Shown: positions 41,718 to 49,578 of the stretch, piece by piece
How positions within the stretch are numbered: the stretch's first letter is position 1
How the letters are laid out: every line of letters begins with the position of its first letter
Source of the DNA: GCA-016699445 sp964555055
GTDB lineage: Bacteria; UBA10199; JACPAL01; GCA-016699445
Reading direction: 5' to 3'
Assembly (NCBI GenBank): GCA_964555055.1
Contig: CAZKQW010000014.1
Span: 1 to 52,838 of the forward strand
DNA length: 52,838 bases
Made by a program: the position numbers and the translations under genes
The notes under the pieces: model-generated
Databases searched by the model: none
Seen by the model: only the letters and a program-made list of their open reading frames with translations
What the model was told of the DNA's origin: nothing

Positions 41718-41813
41718 AGGAAAAAACATTTCACCTGTATTCAGGGTAAAACGCAAAGATTTTTTGCAGGAATGTCCTGGACAAAGTCGGGATCATGACT
41801 ATGTAATAAATCT

Positions 41814-42287
41814 ATGGTGATCTATGACCTCATTTGCTCCCAAGGGCACCGTTTCGAAGGTTGGTTCCCGGGACATCAGAGTTTCGACGAGCAGCGCGAG
41901 ATGGGATTGCTCGAGTGTAACGTCTGCGGCGACCATCACGTGCAAAAAGTCCTGTCGGGTGGGCATTTCGTCAAGTCCGTCGGCAGCGCGCCTTCGCGCA
42001 AGCTCGTGAAGAATCCGGTCGCGACCGCCACCCCCGTCCATAACGGCATGGCCGCCTCGGGCGTCTTGGATTCGGTGACGGTCCTGAAGGCCATCAAGCA
42101 TTACGTAAAGACCCATTTCGAGGATGTGGGAGCGGAATTCTCCAAGAAAGTGAAGGAAATGCACGCCGGCCAAACGCCCTACCAAAATATTTACGGGACC
42201 GCGACTCCGGAAGAGCAGAAGAAGCTCAGCGACGAGGACATCCCCCATTTCTTGATTCCCGACCTGCCTCCCGAATTCAATAATTAA
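41814..42287 (+). CDS. DUF1178 family protein
   Basis: A 157-residue protein whose N-terminus MVIYDLICSQGHRFEGWF, followed by LLECNVCGDHHVQKVLSG, is the DUF1178 pattern: a small zinc-ribbon with Cys residues at about 8 and at LECNVC. A helical tail with HPGxxPxxxIYGxAxxEE-like spacing (MHAGQTPYQNIYGTATPEE) is also characteristic. Function not established. It is a single gene, and its 3' end overlaps the photolyase gene by 4 nt. Confidence 0.9.
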   Translation: MVIYDLICSQGHRFEGWFPGHQSFDEQREMGLLECNVCGDHHVQKVLSGGHFVKSVGSAPSRKLVKNPVATATPVHNGMAASGVLDSVTVLKAIKHYVKTHFEDVGAEFSKKVKEMHAGQTPYQNIYGTATPEEQKKLSDEDIPHFLIPDLPPEFNN

Positions 42288-43648
42288 CGTTTCTTCACCC
42301 GCGCGTACGCGGCGAGCGCCTGGCGGCGTTGGACGTCGTGATCGACCACGGGGGTATGTTTTTCCGTGGCCCAGCGCCGAGTATAATTTCCGTCCGCGTC
42401 GAACTTCTTCGCTTGGGATGTCGGGTTGAAGATCCGGAAGAAGGGAGCCGCGTCCGCGCCGCAACCGGCCACCCACTGCCAACCCATCGTATTATTCGCC
42501 AAGTCGGCGTCCACCAACGTGTCCCAAAACCACCGCGCCCCGCGCTGCCATGGGATGAGGAGATCTTTCACCAAAAAAGAGGCGGCGATCATCCGTACGC
42601 GGTTGTGCATCCACCCGGTTTCCCAAAGCTCGCGCATGCCGGCGTCCACGATCGGAAAGCCCGTCTCGCCGTGCGTCCATTTCGTGAAACGCCGCTCCGT
42701 CTCCAGGGACGCGTCCCAAGGGAAATTTTGGAATTCGGCCCGGAGGGGCTTCTCCGGCGTGTGGGGAAAATGGTAGAGGAGGGCGTGGGAGAATTCCCTC
42801 CAGGCGATTTGGCGCAGGTAGGGGAGGGCGCCGGGTCGGTCTTTTAAAAAATGCCACACTTGGCGCGGGCCGATCTCGCCGAAATGCAGGTAAGGGGAGA
42901 GTCGGGAGGTGCCGCACGACCCCGGGAGGTCGCGGTGCGTGGCGTACCGGGTGTTTTTCGTTTCGAGAAATTCCGATAAGAGTTTCGCCGCCGCTTTTTC
43001 ACCGGGCTCCCAGGCGCGGCGGATACCCGTATCCCAAGGGATGCGGGGTAAGAGATCCAGACTCTCTAGGCTCAGGGTTTTCAAGGATTCAGGCGAGGAG
43101 AGAGACTCGGGTAGGGGAATACGTTTCGGAGCGGTGCGCGGTGCGCGCGTCGTGTCCATCGCTTGGAGGGCATTCCAATAGGGAGTGAAGACTTGATAGG
43201 GTTTGCCCTGTTGGTTGAGGATCTCCCAGGGTTCGAAGAGAAGGGATGCGTTGAAGCTTTCCGCCGCCACGCCGTCCTGTTTCAGGGCGGTTTTGATTTC
43301 TTGGTCGCGTCGGATGACGACAGGCTCGTAGCGGCGGTTCCAGAAGACGGCTTGAGCCTGGGTTTCTTGGATCAGCTTTCGGAGGACGTCGAGGGTTCGG
43401 CCCGAACGGAGGACGAGGCGGGAGCCTTTCTTCTCTAAATCTCGGCTCAAGCTGCGTAAAGACCGGTCCAGCCAGACGCGACTGGCCGCTCCCGGAGCCC
43501 ATGGGGCTTCCTCTTCGGGAGCCCAAATAAAGACGGGCAGGACGCGATACCCTTGTCGGAGAGCCTCGGACAGTGCGGGATTATCGGCGAGACGGAGATC
43601 CGAGCGAAACCAAACCACGGCGGTCAGGGCGTTTTTGGAATTTGCCAT
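42284..43648 (-). CDS. phrB: deoxyribodipyrimidine photo-lyase (class I CPD photolyase)
   Basis: A 454-residue FAD enzyme that splits cyclobutane pyrimidine dimers with blue light. N-terminal photolyase domain: VVWFRSDLRLADNPAL; antenna-side NRRYEPVVIRRD. FAD domain: GTSRLSPYLHFGEI, WREFSHALLYHFP, WMHNRVRMIAASFLVKDLLI (in part: HNRVRMIAASFLVKDLL), and DADLANNTMGWQWVAGCGAD with the active-site Asn. The electron-transfer tryptophans are in these blocks. Not a cryptochrome, since the C-terminus ends shortly after the FAD domain. Confidence 0.95.
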   Translation of the reverse strand: MANSKNALTAVVWFRSDLRLADNPALSEALRQGYRVLPVFIWAPEEEAPWAPGAASRVWLDRSLRSLSRDLEKKGSRLVLRSGRTLDVLRKLIQETQAQAVFWNRRYEPVVIRRDQEIKTALKQDGVAAESFNASLLFEPWEILNQQGKPYQVFTPYWNALQAMDTTRAPRTAPKRIPLPESLSSPESLKTLSLESLDLLPRIPWDTGIRRAWEPGEKAAAKLLSEFLETKNTRYATHRDLPGSCGTSRLSPYLHFGEIGPRQVWHFLKDRPGALPYLRQIAWREFSHALLYHFPHTPEKPLRAEFQNFPWDASLETERRFTKWTHGETGFPIVDAGMRELWETGWMHNRVRMIAASFLVKDLLIPWQRGARWFWDTLVDADLANNTMGWQWVAGCGADAAPFFRIFNPTSQAKKFDADGNYTRRWATEKHTPVVDHDVQRRQALAAYARVKKR

Positions 43649-43746
43649 AAGCCTCCACTGTAGGGAGGAAAGAAAAAGCCGTCACGCAAAAACCTCCTTG
43701 GTTCCGTCGCGGGCCGATGTTAAGGCCGTGCGCAATCCGAACTCCT

Positions 43747-44766
43747 ATGAACGCCAACTCTTCAAGGAAAAAGCGCTTCCTCACTCCCGCTCTTCCCCAT
43801 TTGGACGTCTATCTCTCCATGCTGAAAAACGCCGCGGTCTTGGCGGCCGTCGATATCGGTCTTTTTAAGGCTTTGAAAAAAAGGGCCTCCTTGCGTTCCC
43901 TGGCGGCCACCTTAAAAACCCCCGAAATAGGCCTCGAACGCCTCCTCGAAGTCTTAGTCACGGCCGGTTACGCCCATAAAAAGGGACGTCTCTATGGCCC
44001 GACGGGTTTTACCCGGACATGGCTGGGCGACGCCGCCCATGTCGATTACACGCCGGCCCTCGCCTGGATGTCCGAAGCCTGGCGGATGCTGGAGGACCTG
44101 CCTCGCATACTGCGGCGCGGGCGTCCGTCGCCTACTTTATGGAAACGGATGCGGTCTTCCCCGGAAATGGGTCGGAAATTTTCCCTCTACATGCTCGCCT
44201 ATGCCCGTCATTGTCTGCCGGATATCTTGGAAAGCATCCGTTTCCCCCAAAACGCCCGTCGGCTCCTGGACATCGGCGGTTCGCACGGCCTGTACAGCGT
44301 CGCCTTATGCCGGAAATACCCGGATCTTCACGCGACGATCTTCGATTTTCCCGATTCCTTGAGGGAGACGCCCGCCTTGATCCGCAAACACCGTCTCGCG
44401 TCCCGCATCCGGACGGTCGCCGGTAACGCCCTCACGGGGGACTGGGGACGGGATTACGATGCGGTCCTGTTTTTTTCGCTGATCCACAACCACACGCGCG
44501 AGGAGAACGCCTTTCTCTTCCGGAAGATCTTCAAGGCGCTCAAGCCCGGCGGCCGCCTCTTCATTTACGACTATCTCAGCGACCAAAAGACACCGGATTA
44601 CAATGCGTCGTTCAATCTGACCTTATTCCTGGAAGTCGGGACGCGGATCTTCAGCTCGCGCGAGATCCGTTCTTGGCTCAGCCGGAGCGGTTTCGTCCGC
44701 TGCCGCCGTGTGGATTTGAATCCCCGGGAAAAAGGCTCGCTCCTCATCGCCGAAAAACCCGCTTAA
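43747..44766 (+). CDS. SAM-dependent O-methyltransferase (COMT-like, winged-helix dimerisation domain)
   Basis: A 339-residue methyltransferase. The N-terminal dimerisation winged helix has AVLAAVDIGLFKALKKRASLRSLAATL. The SAM domain follows with LLDIGGSHGLYSVALCRKYP (motif I), TIFDFPDSL (motif II), and YDAVLFFSLIHNHTREENAFLF, where the caffeate-type methyltransferases have their catalytic His. The substrate cannot be read from sequence. ATG 43747 is preferred over an in-frame ATG at 43717. The queuosine-precursor transporter gene follows after 12 nt. Confidence 0.8.
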   Translation: MNANSSRKKRFLTPALPHLDVYLSMLKNAAVLAAVDIGLFKALKKRASLRSLAATLKTPEIGLERLLEVLVTAGYAHKKGRLYGPTGFTRTWLGDAAHVDYTPALAWMSEAWRMLEDLPRILRRGRPSPTLWKRMRSSPEMGRKFSLYMLAYARHCLPDILESIRFPQNARRLLDIGGSHGLYSVALCRKYPDLHATIFDFPDSLRETPALIRKHRLASRIRTVAGNALTGDWGRDYDAVLFFSLIHNHTREENAFLFRKIFKALKPGGRLFIYDYLSDQKTPDYNASFNLTLFLEVGTRIFSSREIRSWLSRSGFVRCRRVDLNPREKGSLLIAEKPA

Positions 44767-44778
44767 GAAAGGACCCTC

Positions 44779-45456
44779 ATGAGCTCCCGCCCCTCTTACA
44801 AATACTACGACTTCATCATGGCCGCCTTCGTGACCACGCTACTGTGTTCGAACCTGATCGGAGCCGGCAAGGTGACGAAGATCGGGAGCCTCACCTTCGG
44901 GACGGGGATCCTGTTTTTCCCCTTGAGTTACATCTTCGGGGACATCCTGACGGAGGTGTACGGATACGCGCGGTCGCGCCGGGTCGTTTGGGCCGGATTT
45001 TCCGCCGTCTTCTTCGCGTCGTTCATGTCGTGGACCATCATTAAGATGCCGCCGGCGCCGGGATGGAGCGGTCAAGAGGCCTACGTGACGGTCTTTGGGG
45101 CCACGCCCCGCATCGTCGCGGCCTCCCTCCTGGCCTTTTGGGCGGGGGAATTCTCGAATTCCTACGTGCTCGCGAAAATGAAGTTACGGACTTCCGGAAG
45201 ATACCTCTGGGCGCGCACCATCGGCTCGACCATCGTGGGGGAGGGCGTCGATTCCTTGATCTTCTACCCTTTGGCTTTTCTGGGGGTATGGGAGTCGAGC
45301 CTCGTCCTGCAAGTCATGGCCACGAATTACGGCATCAAAGTCTTATGGGAGGCCGTATTGACCCCCGTCACGTACCGCATCGTCAACTTCCTCAAGAGAG
45401 CCGAGCACGAGGATTATTTCGACGCGACGACGGATTTCAATCCCTTCGTCCTTTAA
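44779..45456 (+). CDS. queuosine precursor transporter (YhhQ/VUT family)
   Basis: A 225-residue inner-membrane protein with about six hydrophobic helices, which imports 7-cyano- or 7-aminomethyl-7-deazaguanine for queuosine-tRNA synthesis. Family marks: YKYYDFIMAAFVTTLLCSNLIGAGKV at the N-terminus (in part: FVTTLLCSNLIGAGK), FPLSYIFGDILTEVYGYARSRRVVW (in part: SYIFGDILTEVYGY), and ARTIGSTIVGEGVDSLIF. AAAGGA precedes the ATG. No queuosine biosynthesis gene is in the window. Confidence 0.9.
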   Translation: MSSRPSYKYYDFIMAAFVTTLLCSNLIGAGKVTKIGSLTFGTGILFFPLSYIFGDILTEVYGYARSRRVVWAGFSAVFFASFMSWTIIKMPPAPGWSGQEAYVTVFGATPRIVAASLLAFWAGEFSNSYVLAKMKLRTSGRYLWARTIGSTIVGEGVDSLIFYPLAFLGVWESSLVLQVMATNYGIKVLWEAVLTPVTYRIVNFLKRAEHEDYFDATTDFNPFVL

Positions 45457-45474
45457 AAAAATACCCTCCCACCC

Positions 45475-45502
45475 TTGACGACCCCCCTATCGTGCTTATC
45501 TT
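45475..45502 (+). promoter_or_regulatory. sigma-70-type promoter of the hsp20 gene
   Basis: TTGACG at 45475-45480, a 16-nt spacer and TATCTT at 45497-45502, followed by about 56 nt of leader and AGGAGG at 45547-45552. No CIRCE repeat (TTAGCACTC) was seen, so HrcA control is not supported. Confidence 0.5.
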
Positions 45503-45558
45503 TTCACCAAGCTAGCCGGTAGGAAAAATCAAAACATTTAAATCATAGGAGGTATTTT

Positions 45559-46020
45559 ATGTATCTAACCCGATGGAACCCTTTCGAGACCTTGAGTGAA
45601 TTGCAGGAAGACGTCTCCCGCCTTTTCGAAAGGCGCCTCTCCGCCAATAACCAAGGCCAACAGGGCCAGAGGTCTTTGCTGCAAGCGGACTGGTATCCCG
45701 CCGTGGACATCCACGAGGATAAGGAGGCTTATCTTTTCGACATCGAAGCGCCGGGCGTCTCCAAAGACAGTTTTGACGTGAAGGTGGAGAACAATGTCCT
45801 GGTGATCCGCGGCGAACGCAAGAGCCGCGAGGAGAAGAACGAAGGCAACGTGCACCGAATCGAACGCTCTTACGGCAGTTTCGCGAGGTCCTTCACGCTG
45901 CCCGAGACGGCCGACACGGAAAAGGTGAACGCCGAATACAAGGACGGCGTCCTGCACATCAAGGTCGCGAAGAAGGAGGCCCTCAAGCCGAAACAGATCA
46001 ACGTGAAAGTCGTTTCTTAA
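45559..46020 (+). CDS. Hsp20/alpha-crystallin small heat-shock protein
   Basis: A 153-residue ATP-independent holdase chaperone that forms large oligomers in the cytosol. The N-terminal arm is WNPFETLSELQEDVSRLFE. The alpha-crystallin domain runs from about residue 45 (DWYPAVDIHEDKEAYLFDIEAPG, in part: PAVDIHEDKEAYLF) to the conserved AEYKDGVLHIKVAKKE, with a C-terminal KQINVKVVS tail holding the I-x-V anchor. A perfect AGGAGG ribosome-binding site lies 6 nt before ATG. It is a single gene followed by a strong terminator. Confidence 0.95.
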   Translation: MYLTRWNPFETLSELQEDVSRLFERRLSANNQGQQGQRSLLQADWYPAVDIHEDKEAYLFDIEAPGVSKDSFDVKVENNVLVIRGERKSREEKNEGNVHRIERSYGSFARSFTLPETADTEKVNAEYKDGVLHIKVAKKEALKPKQINVKVVS

Positions 46021-46041
46021 GATAGGTTAGGTATGAATGGT

Positions 46042-46083
46042 TATAATAAAGGCTCCGGGATTTTTCTCGGAGCCTTTATTATA
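46042..46083. terminator. bidirectional terminator between hsp20 and the DUF493 gene
   Basis: A perfect 16-bp inverted repeat, TATAATAAAGGCTCCG at 46042-46057 and its complement at 46068-46083, with a 10-nt T-rich loop. The A/T-rich outer ends provide U-tracts in either direction, so it can end both convergent transcripts. The stop codon of the DUF493 gene (46079-46081) lies inside its right arm. Confidence 0.88.
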
Positions 46084-46345
46084 GAAGAACTTTCACTAAA
46101 GGATGCGCGTGCAAAGCTCGGTAAAGGGTATCAAGCTGTTCCCGGGACGTCGCTCGGATAGTGCAAGTGAGGCTAAGGTAATTCTTCTGCGCGCTCGCCC
46201 GCATCTCCATCGTCTCCCCTTGGAAATCGGGCGCGTGTTCGAGAACGACCTTAAGGATCTCCTGCGCGAAATCCTCCGTCCGCTTCCCGAGGATCTTGAT
46301 GGGGAAATCGCAGGGGAATTCCAGGAGGGATTTTTGGGCGGCCAT
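46079..46345 (-). CDS. DUF493 (YbeD-like) protein
   Basis: An 88-residue small alpha/beta protein of the DUF493/YbeD family, with an ACT-like fold suggesting ligand-dependent regulation. Family marks: LEFPCDFPIKILGKRTEDF at the N-terminus and YLSLTCTIRATSREQLDTLYRAL with the terminal V-K-V-L-L strand. Its start overlaps the peroxiredoxin stop by one base (TAATG), so they are co-translated. Confidence 0.9.
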   Translation of the reverse strand: MAAQKSLLEFPCDFPIKILGKRTEDFAQEILKVVLEHAPDFQGETMEMRASAQKNYLSLTCTIRATSREQLDTLYRALHAHPLVKVLL

Positions 46346-46803
46346 TATTCCCCGAAAGAACGGATGTCCGCGAGCACGGCCTTTTCGTGGTCCTGCGGCT
46401 TCACGTCCCGGTAGATCTTCCGCACGAGCCCCTTCGGATCGATGAGGTAGGTCACGCGGTTCCAGTACATCGTCCCTTTGTATTCGCTCTGCCCGACCTC
46501 GGCCATATTCAGTAGGTCGCCCTTGACGTCCGCGAGCAGCGGCATCTTGAAATCGAACTTATTGCAGAAGCTCTTATGCGAGTCCGGATCGTCCGCGCTC
46601 ACGCCCACCACGCGCGCATTCACCCTCTTGAAATCCTCATAGGCCGCGCTAAAACCCCGCCCTTCGATCGTGCATCCCGGCGTGTCGTCCTTGGGATAGA
46701 CGAAAAGTGCCAGCCACTTGCCGGCGAAATCCCGCAGGCGGACGATCTGCTTGTCTTGGTTGGGCAGGCTGAAGTCGGGAAACGGTTGTCCGATGTGAAG
46801 CAT
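46345..46803 (-). CDS. bcp: thioredoxin-dependent thiol peroxidase (Bcp/PrxQ-type peroxiredoxin)
   Basis: A 152-residue peroxiredoxin that reduces hydroperoxides. The peroxidatic Cys is in YPKDDTPGCTIEGRGF (Cys44 or so). The resolving Cys found five residues later in many Bcp proteins is replaced (Gly-Arg region), so this is probably a one-Cys or differently resolved form. The rest fits the family (VVGVSADDPDSHKSFCNKF and YLIDPKGLVRKIY); another Cys sits in FCNKF. AAAGGATCC precedes the ATG. Confidence 0.92.
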   Translation of the reverse strand: MLHIGQPFPDFSLPNQDKQIVRLRDFAGKWLALFVYPKDDTPGCTIEGRGFSAAYEDFKRVNARVVGVSADDPDSHKSFCNKFDFKMPLLADVKGDLLNMAEVGQSEYKGTMYWNRVTYLIDPKGLVRKIYRDVKPQDHEKAVLADIRSFGE

Positions 46804-46942
46804 AAGGATCCTTTCGTTTAAACGACGTTATCGTGACCCGCACGTATGCGCGCAATCCGGGGAAAATTTCAAGGAGGAAGCTTAGAGAATGACTGGGCAA
46901 AAAACGTTTTTCTTTAAGAACCCAAACGTGTAACCCCATTCC

Positions 46943-48049
46943 ATGGCAAGCTGGCACAATCTAGGCGCACTCGACTCCCTCAAAGACCCGCCTTTAAGGG
47001 AAATTAAAATCGATTCGAAACGTATCGCCTTAAGCTATGTGAATGGAGAATTCGCCGCCATCGACGGCGTCTGCGCCCATGTCGGCGGGCCATTAGGTCA
47101 AGGCACCTTAAAAGGTGAGAAAGGCGAACAGATCGTCTGCCCCTGGCATTATTTCAGATACGACCGCAAATCGGGCGTGTGCCGTTTAGGCGAATCCCTG
47201 GAAATCTCCGTCCCGCGCTACGAATTAAAAACCGAAGCCGGACACCTCCTCATCAATCTGGAACCAGCCGGCGAAGGTAAGCCTCTCGAAGAATACGAAG
47301 ACTCCCTCACGCGCCCCCTCGTCCGCGCTCCCGGTCCCATCCGCATCGCCGGCATTTCCACGACGGCGATGACGCAAAAGTACCCCCGCTATTCCACGTC
47401 GGAAGATCTTCTCAAGACGTCGCTGGCCTACGCCAAAGACGCATTAGGCGCCGAGACCAAGCTCCTCCGTTTAAATGATCTGAAGATCCGCACCTGCGAA
47501 GGTTATTATTCCAAAAGCAAGGACGCCTGCCTCTGGCCCTGCACGATCACACGGGGAGACGAGACCGACCAGATGGCGGAAATCTACGAGGCGATGGTGC
47601 ATTGGGCCGACATCATCGTCGTCGCCACGCCCATCCGCTGGGGAGCGGCGAGCTCGCTCTACTACAAAATGGTCGAGCGCTTGAACGCCATCCAAAACCA
47701 AATCACCCTGCACGACAACGTCCTGATCCGAAACAAAGTCGCCTCCTTCATCATCACGGGCGGCCAAGACAACGTCCAGCTCGTCGCCGGCCAAATGATG
47801 GGCTTCTTCGGCGAGCTGGGCTTCGTGTTCCCGCCGTTTCCCTACATCGCGCATAGCCTGGGTTGGAATAACGAGAACATGGAGCAAAACGTGAAGTACG
47901 TGAAAAAAAGCGCTTCACTCCACAAAGGCGCCAGGGAATTGGTGAGACGCGCGATGGAGATGGCGAAGACGATTTTGGGGAGTGCGGTGTGCGAGGCGAC
48001 GGTGGAGAGGGCAGGGAGGAAGGCTTCGCCGGCGGATGTTAGAGAGTAG
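46943..48049 (+). CDS. Rieske [2Fe-2S] - NAD(P)H:FMN reductase (flavodoxin-fold) fusion protein
   Basis: A 368-residue two-domain redox protein. Residues 1-105 are a Rieske ferredoxin domain: cluster ligands in CAHVGG (Cys44, His46) and CPWHYF (Cys66, His69). After a linker (about 106-130), residues 131-330 resemble NADPH-dependent FMN reductases/flavodoxins (IRIAGISTTAM start, DIIVVATPIRWGAASSLYYKMVER, with GGQDN later). It may pass electrons from NAD(P)H through FMN to an unknown acceptor via the Rieske centre. A second, decayed copy of its last 180 bases or so lies at 49313-49486, downstream of an inserted ATPase gene. Confidence 0.85.
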   Translation: MASWHNLGALDSLKDPPLREIKIDSKRIALSYVNGEFAAIDGVCAHVGGPLGQGTLKGEKGEQIVCPWHYFRYDRKSGVCRLGESLEISVPRYELKTEAGHLLINLEPAGEGKPLEEYEDSLTRPLVRAPGPIRIAGISTTAMTQKYPRYSTSEDLLKTSLAYAKDALGAETKLLRLNDLKIRTCEGYYSKSKDACLWPCTITRGDETDQMAEIYEAMVHWADIIVVATPIRWGAASSLYYKMVERLNAIQNQITLHDNVLIRNKVASFIITGGQDNVQLVAGQMMGFFGELGFVFPPFPYIAHSLGWNNENMEQNVKYVKKSASLHKGARELVRRAMEMAKTILGSAVCEATVERAGRKASPADVRE

Positions 48050-48051
48050 AT
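47903..48051 (+). repeat. direct repeat copy 1: 3' end of the Rieske-flavodoxin gene
   Basis: 149 bases ending just after the stop codon. They match 49340-49488 without gaps, at high but not perfect identity; most differences are synonymous or conservative in the reading frame (for example RRAMEMAKTIL against RRAVEMSKVIL). The two copies flank the AAA_14 ATPase gene. Confidence 0.9.
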
Positions 48052-48102
48052 CATCGTTCGCCACCGTTCCTAAAATCACCAGTCCCACTCTTAACTTTTC
48101 AA

Positions 48103-48138
48103 TAGACAATGCTCCATATTTATCGGATATATATGGAG
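48103..48138 (+). promoter_or_regulatory. promoter with overlapping inverted repeat upstream of the AAA_14 gene
   Basis: TAGACA (48103-48108), a 17-nt spacer and GATATA (48126-48131) make a plausible sigma-70 promoter whose start would fall about 1 nt before the ATG at 48140, giving a leaderless or nearly leaderless mRNA. CTCCATAT (48112-48119) and ATATGGAG (48131-48138) form a perfect 8-bp inverted repeat across the promoter, suitable as an operator or, if transcribed, a hairpin covering the GGAG. Confidence 0.45.
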
Positions 48139-48139
48139 T

Positions 48140-49321
48140 ATGATCCATAGGATAATTAAGCCGTTAAAATCAAACAGCTTTTTTCTGTTTGGGGCTCGGG
48201 GGACGGGTAAATCGACTTTTTTAAAGGACTATTTCGCTTCTGAAAAAGTGCTTTGGATCGATCTCTTAGATCCTCTTCAAGAAGAGCAATATGCTCTGCA
48301 TCCCAATTCATTGAAGGAAGAAATCGCGCACCAGGAGCCCCAGTGGGTTGTCATCGATGAAATACAAAAAGTGCCTAAACTTCTGGATGTCGTCCATCAA
48401 CAGATCGAGAACTCGAAAAAGAAAATACTGTTCGCCCTCACAGGATCCAGCGCGCGCAAACTCAAGCGTGGAGCCGCCAACCTCCTCGCGGGCCGTGCTT
48501 TTATGAATCATCTTTTCCCCCTGACGGCCGCGGAATTTGGGCCACATTTTCATCTGATGGAAGCTCTGCGATGGGGGACGCTTCCTAAAATCACCCAACT
48601 AGCGACCGATGAGGAAAAAACGGCCTTCTTAAAAACGTACGCGCTGACTTACCTCAAGGAAGAAGTCTGGGCGGAACACGTGGTGCGCCGATTAGATCCT
48701 TTTCGTAAATTTTTAGAAGTAGCGGCCCAAACTTCCGGCGAGCTCGTCAATTACACCAACATCGCCCGCGATGTGGGCGCTGATACGAAGACGGTGCAAT
48801 CCTATTTCCAGATTTTAGAAGACACGTTGGTGGGGTTTTCACTCAATTCCTATCACCGCTCGATCCGCAAACAACAACACCAAGCCCCTAAATTTTATTT
48901 TTTCGATATCGGGGTCAAAAGGGCTTTAGATCATACGCTCACCCAAGAAATCGTTCCCAATACGTATGGTTTTGGAAAAATATTCGAGCATTTTGTGATT
49001 TTGGAAGCCCACCGATTGAACGAGTATTACCAAAAAGATTTTCGGTTTTACTATTTGCAAACTAAAGACGGCGCTGAAATCGATTTGATAGTCGAGAGAC
49101 CCGGGAAGCCCATCGCTCTGATTGAAATAAAATCAACGGAGCGAGTGGACGAACGGGATACGAGAACGATTGAGCTCTTTCTTAAGGATTTTTCGAACAA
49201 ATTTGGCCCACCGCAAGGCTTTTGCTTCTCGCGCGATCCAAAGCCGAAAAAAATCGGAAATATTCAGGCTCTTCCTTGGGAAATGGGCTTAAGGGAAATG
49301 GGTCTTTCAGCAGCGAGCTAG
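48140..49321 (+). CDS. AAA_14/DUF4143 family ATP-binding protein
   Basis: A 393-residue ATPase of the common, poorly understood AAA_14-DUF4143 family (related to archaeal ATPases, spread by horizontal transfer). Walker A is GARGTGKST at 18-26, Walker B VVIDEIQKVP at about 70-79, and an arginine/sensor segment is in LTGSSARKLKRG. The C-terminal DUF4143 part has a nuclease-like strand pattern (YYLQTKDGAEIDLIVERPGKPIALIEIKS), resembling a PD-(D/E)xK core. Its last codons and TAG stop fall inside a remnant of the Rieske-flavodoxin gene (from 49313), so the C-terminus has been trimmed or extended by the insertion. Visibly A/T-richer than neighbours. Confidence 0.88.
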   Translation: MIHRIIKPLKSNSFFLFGARGTGKSTFLKDYFASEKVLWIDLLDPLQEEQYALHPNSLKEEIAHQEPQWVVIDEIQKVPKLLDVVHQQIENSKKKILFALTGSSARKLKRGAANLLAGRAFMNHLFPLTAAEFGPHFHLMEALRWGTLPKITQLATDEEKTAFLKTYALTYLKEEVWAEHVVRRLDPFRKFLEVAAQTSGELVNYTNIARDVGADTKTVQSYFQILEDTLVGFSLNSYHRSIRKQQHQAPKFYFFDIGVKRALDHTLTQEIVPNTYGFGKIFEHFVILEAHRLNEYYQKDFRFYYLQTKDGAEIDLIVERPGKPIALIEIKSTERVDERDTRTIELFLKDFSNKFGPPQGFCFSRDPKPKKIGNIQALPWEMGLREMGLSAAS

Positions 49322-49486
49322 GATTCCTGTTCCCGCTGTAAAAAGAGCACTTCACTCCACAAAGGCGCAAGGGAATTGGTGAGACGCGCGGTGGAAATGT
49401 CGAAGGTGATTTTGAGAAGTGAGGTGTGTGAAGCGACGGTGGAAAGGGTGGGGAGGAAGGCTTCGCCGGCGGATGTTAGAGAGTAG
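49313..49486 (+). pseudogene. remnant of a second Rieske-flavodoxin 3' end
   Basis: Bases 49313-49338 match 47811-47836 at 22 of 26 positions and would encode ELGFLFPL against ELGFVFPP. After one base, 49340-49486 match 47903-48049 without gaps and end in the same ASPADVRE-stop. The 66 bases between these blocks in the intact gene are missing, which breaks the frame. The substitutions are mostly silent, so this came from a working, diverged homologue and not from a recent copy. Confidence 0.85.
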
Positions 49487-49488
49487 AT
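49340..49488 (+). repeat. direct repeat copy 2: remnant of the Rieske-flavodoxin 3' end
   Basis: The second member of the 149-base direct repeat pair, same strand and phase as 47903-48051. Weaker similarity continues a short way past the stop and ends about where the inverted-repeat element begins (49506), which helps to define the edge of that element. Confidence 0.88.
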
Positions 49489-49505
49489 AATGTTGGACCG
49501 ATTCT

Positions 49506-49548
49506 AATTTAATTTGGGTTCAGTCGTGTGTCGCCAGAATTCTAAATT
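49506..49548 (+). repeat. left inverted repeat of the three-gene element
   Basis: Begins AATTTAATTTGGGTTCAG and continues through GTCGTGTGTC to CAGAATTCTAAATT. It is the reverse complement of 51542-51585 with a few mismatches and one gap. More CAGAATT and AATTA words follow just inside, at 49549-49573. Confidence 0.85.
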
Positions 49549-49578
49549 AAAGAATTACCCCCAGAATTAGATATTATT

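Noticed and set aside
46815..46911. Palindromes CGTTTAAACG and AAAAACGTTTTT between the peroxiredoxin and Rieske-flavodoxin genes
   Set aside because: Short, unrelated to each other and A/T-rich; they could arise by chance, so no operator is claimed.
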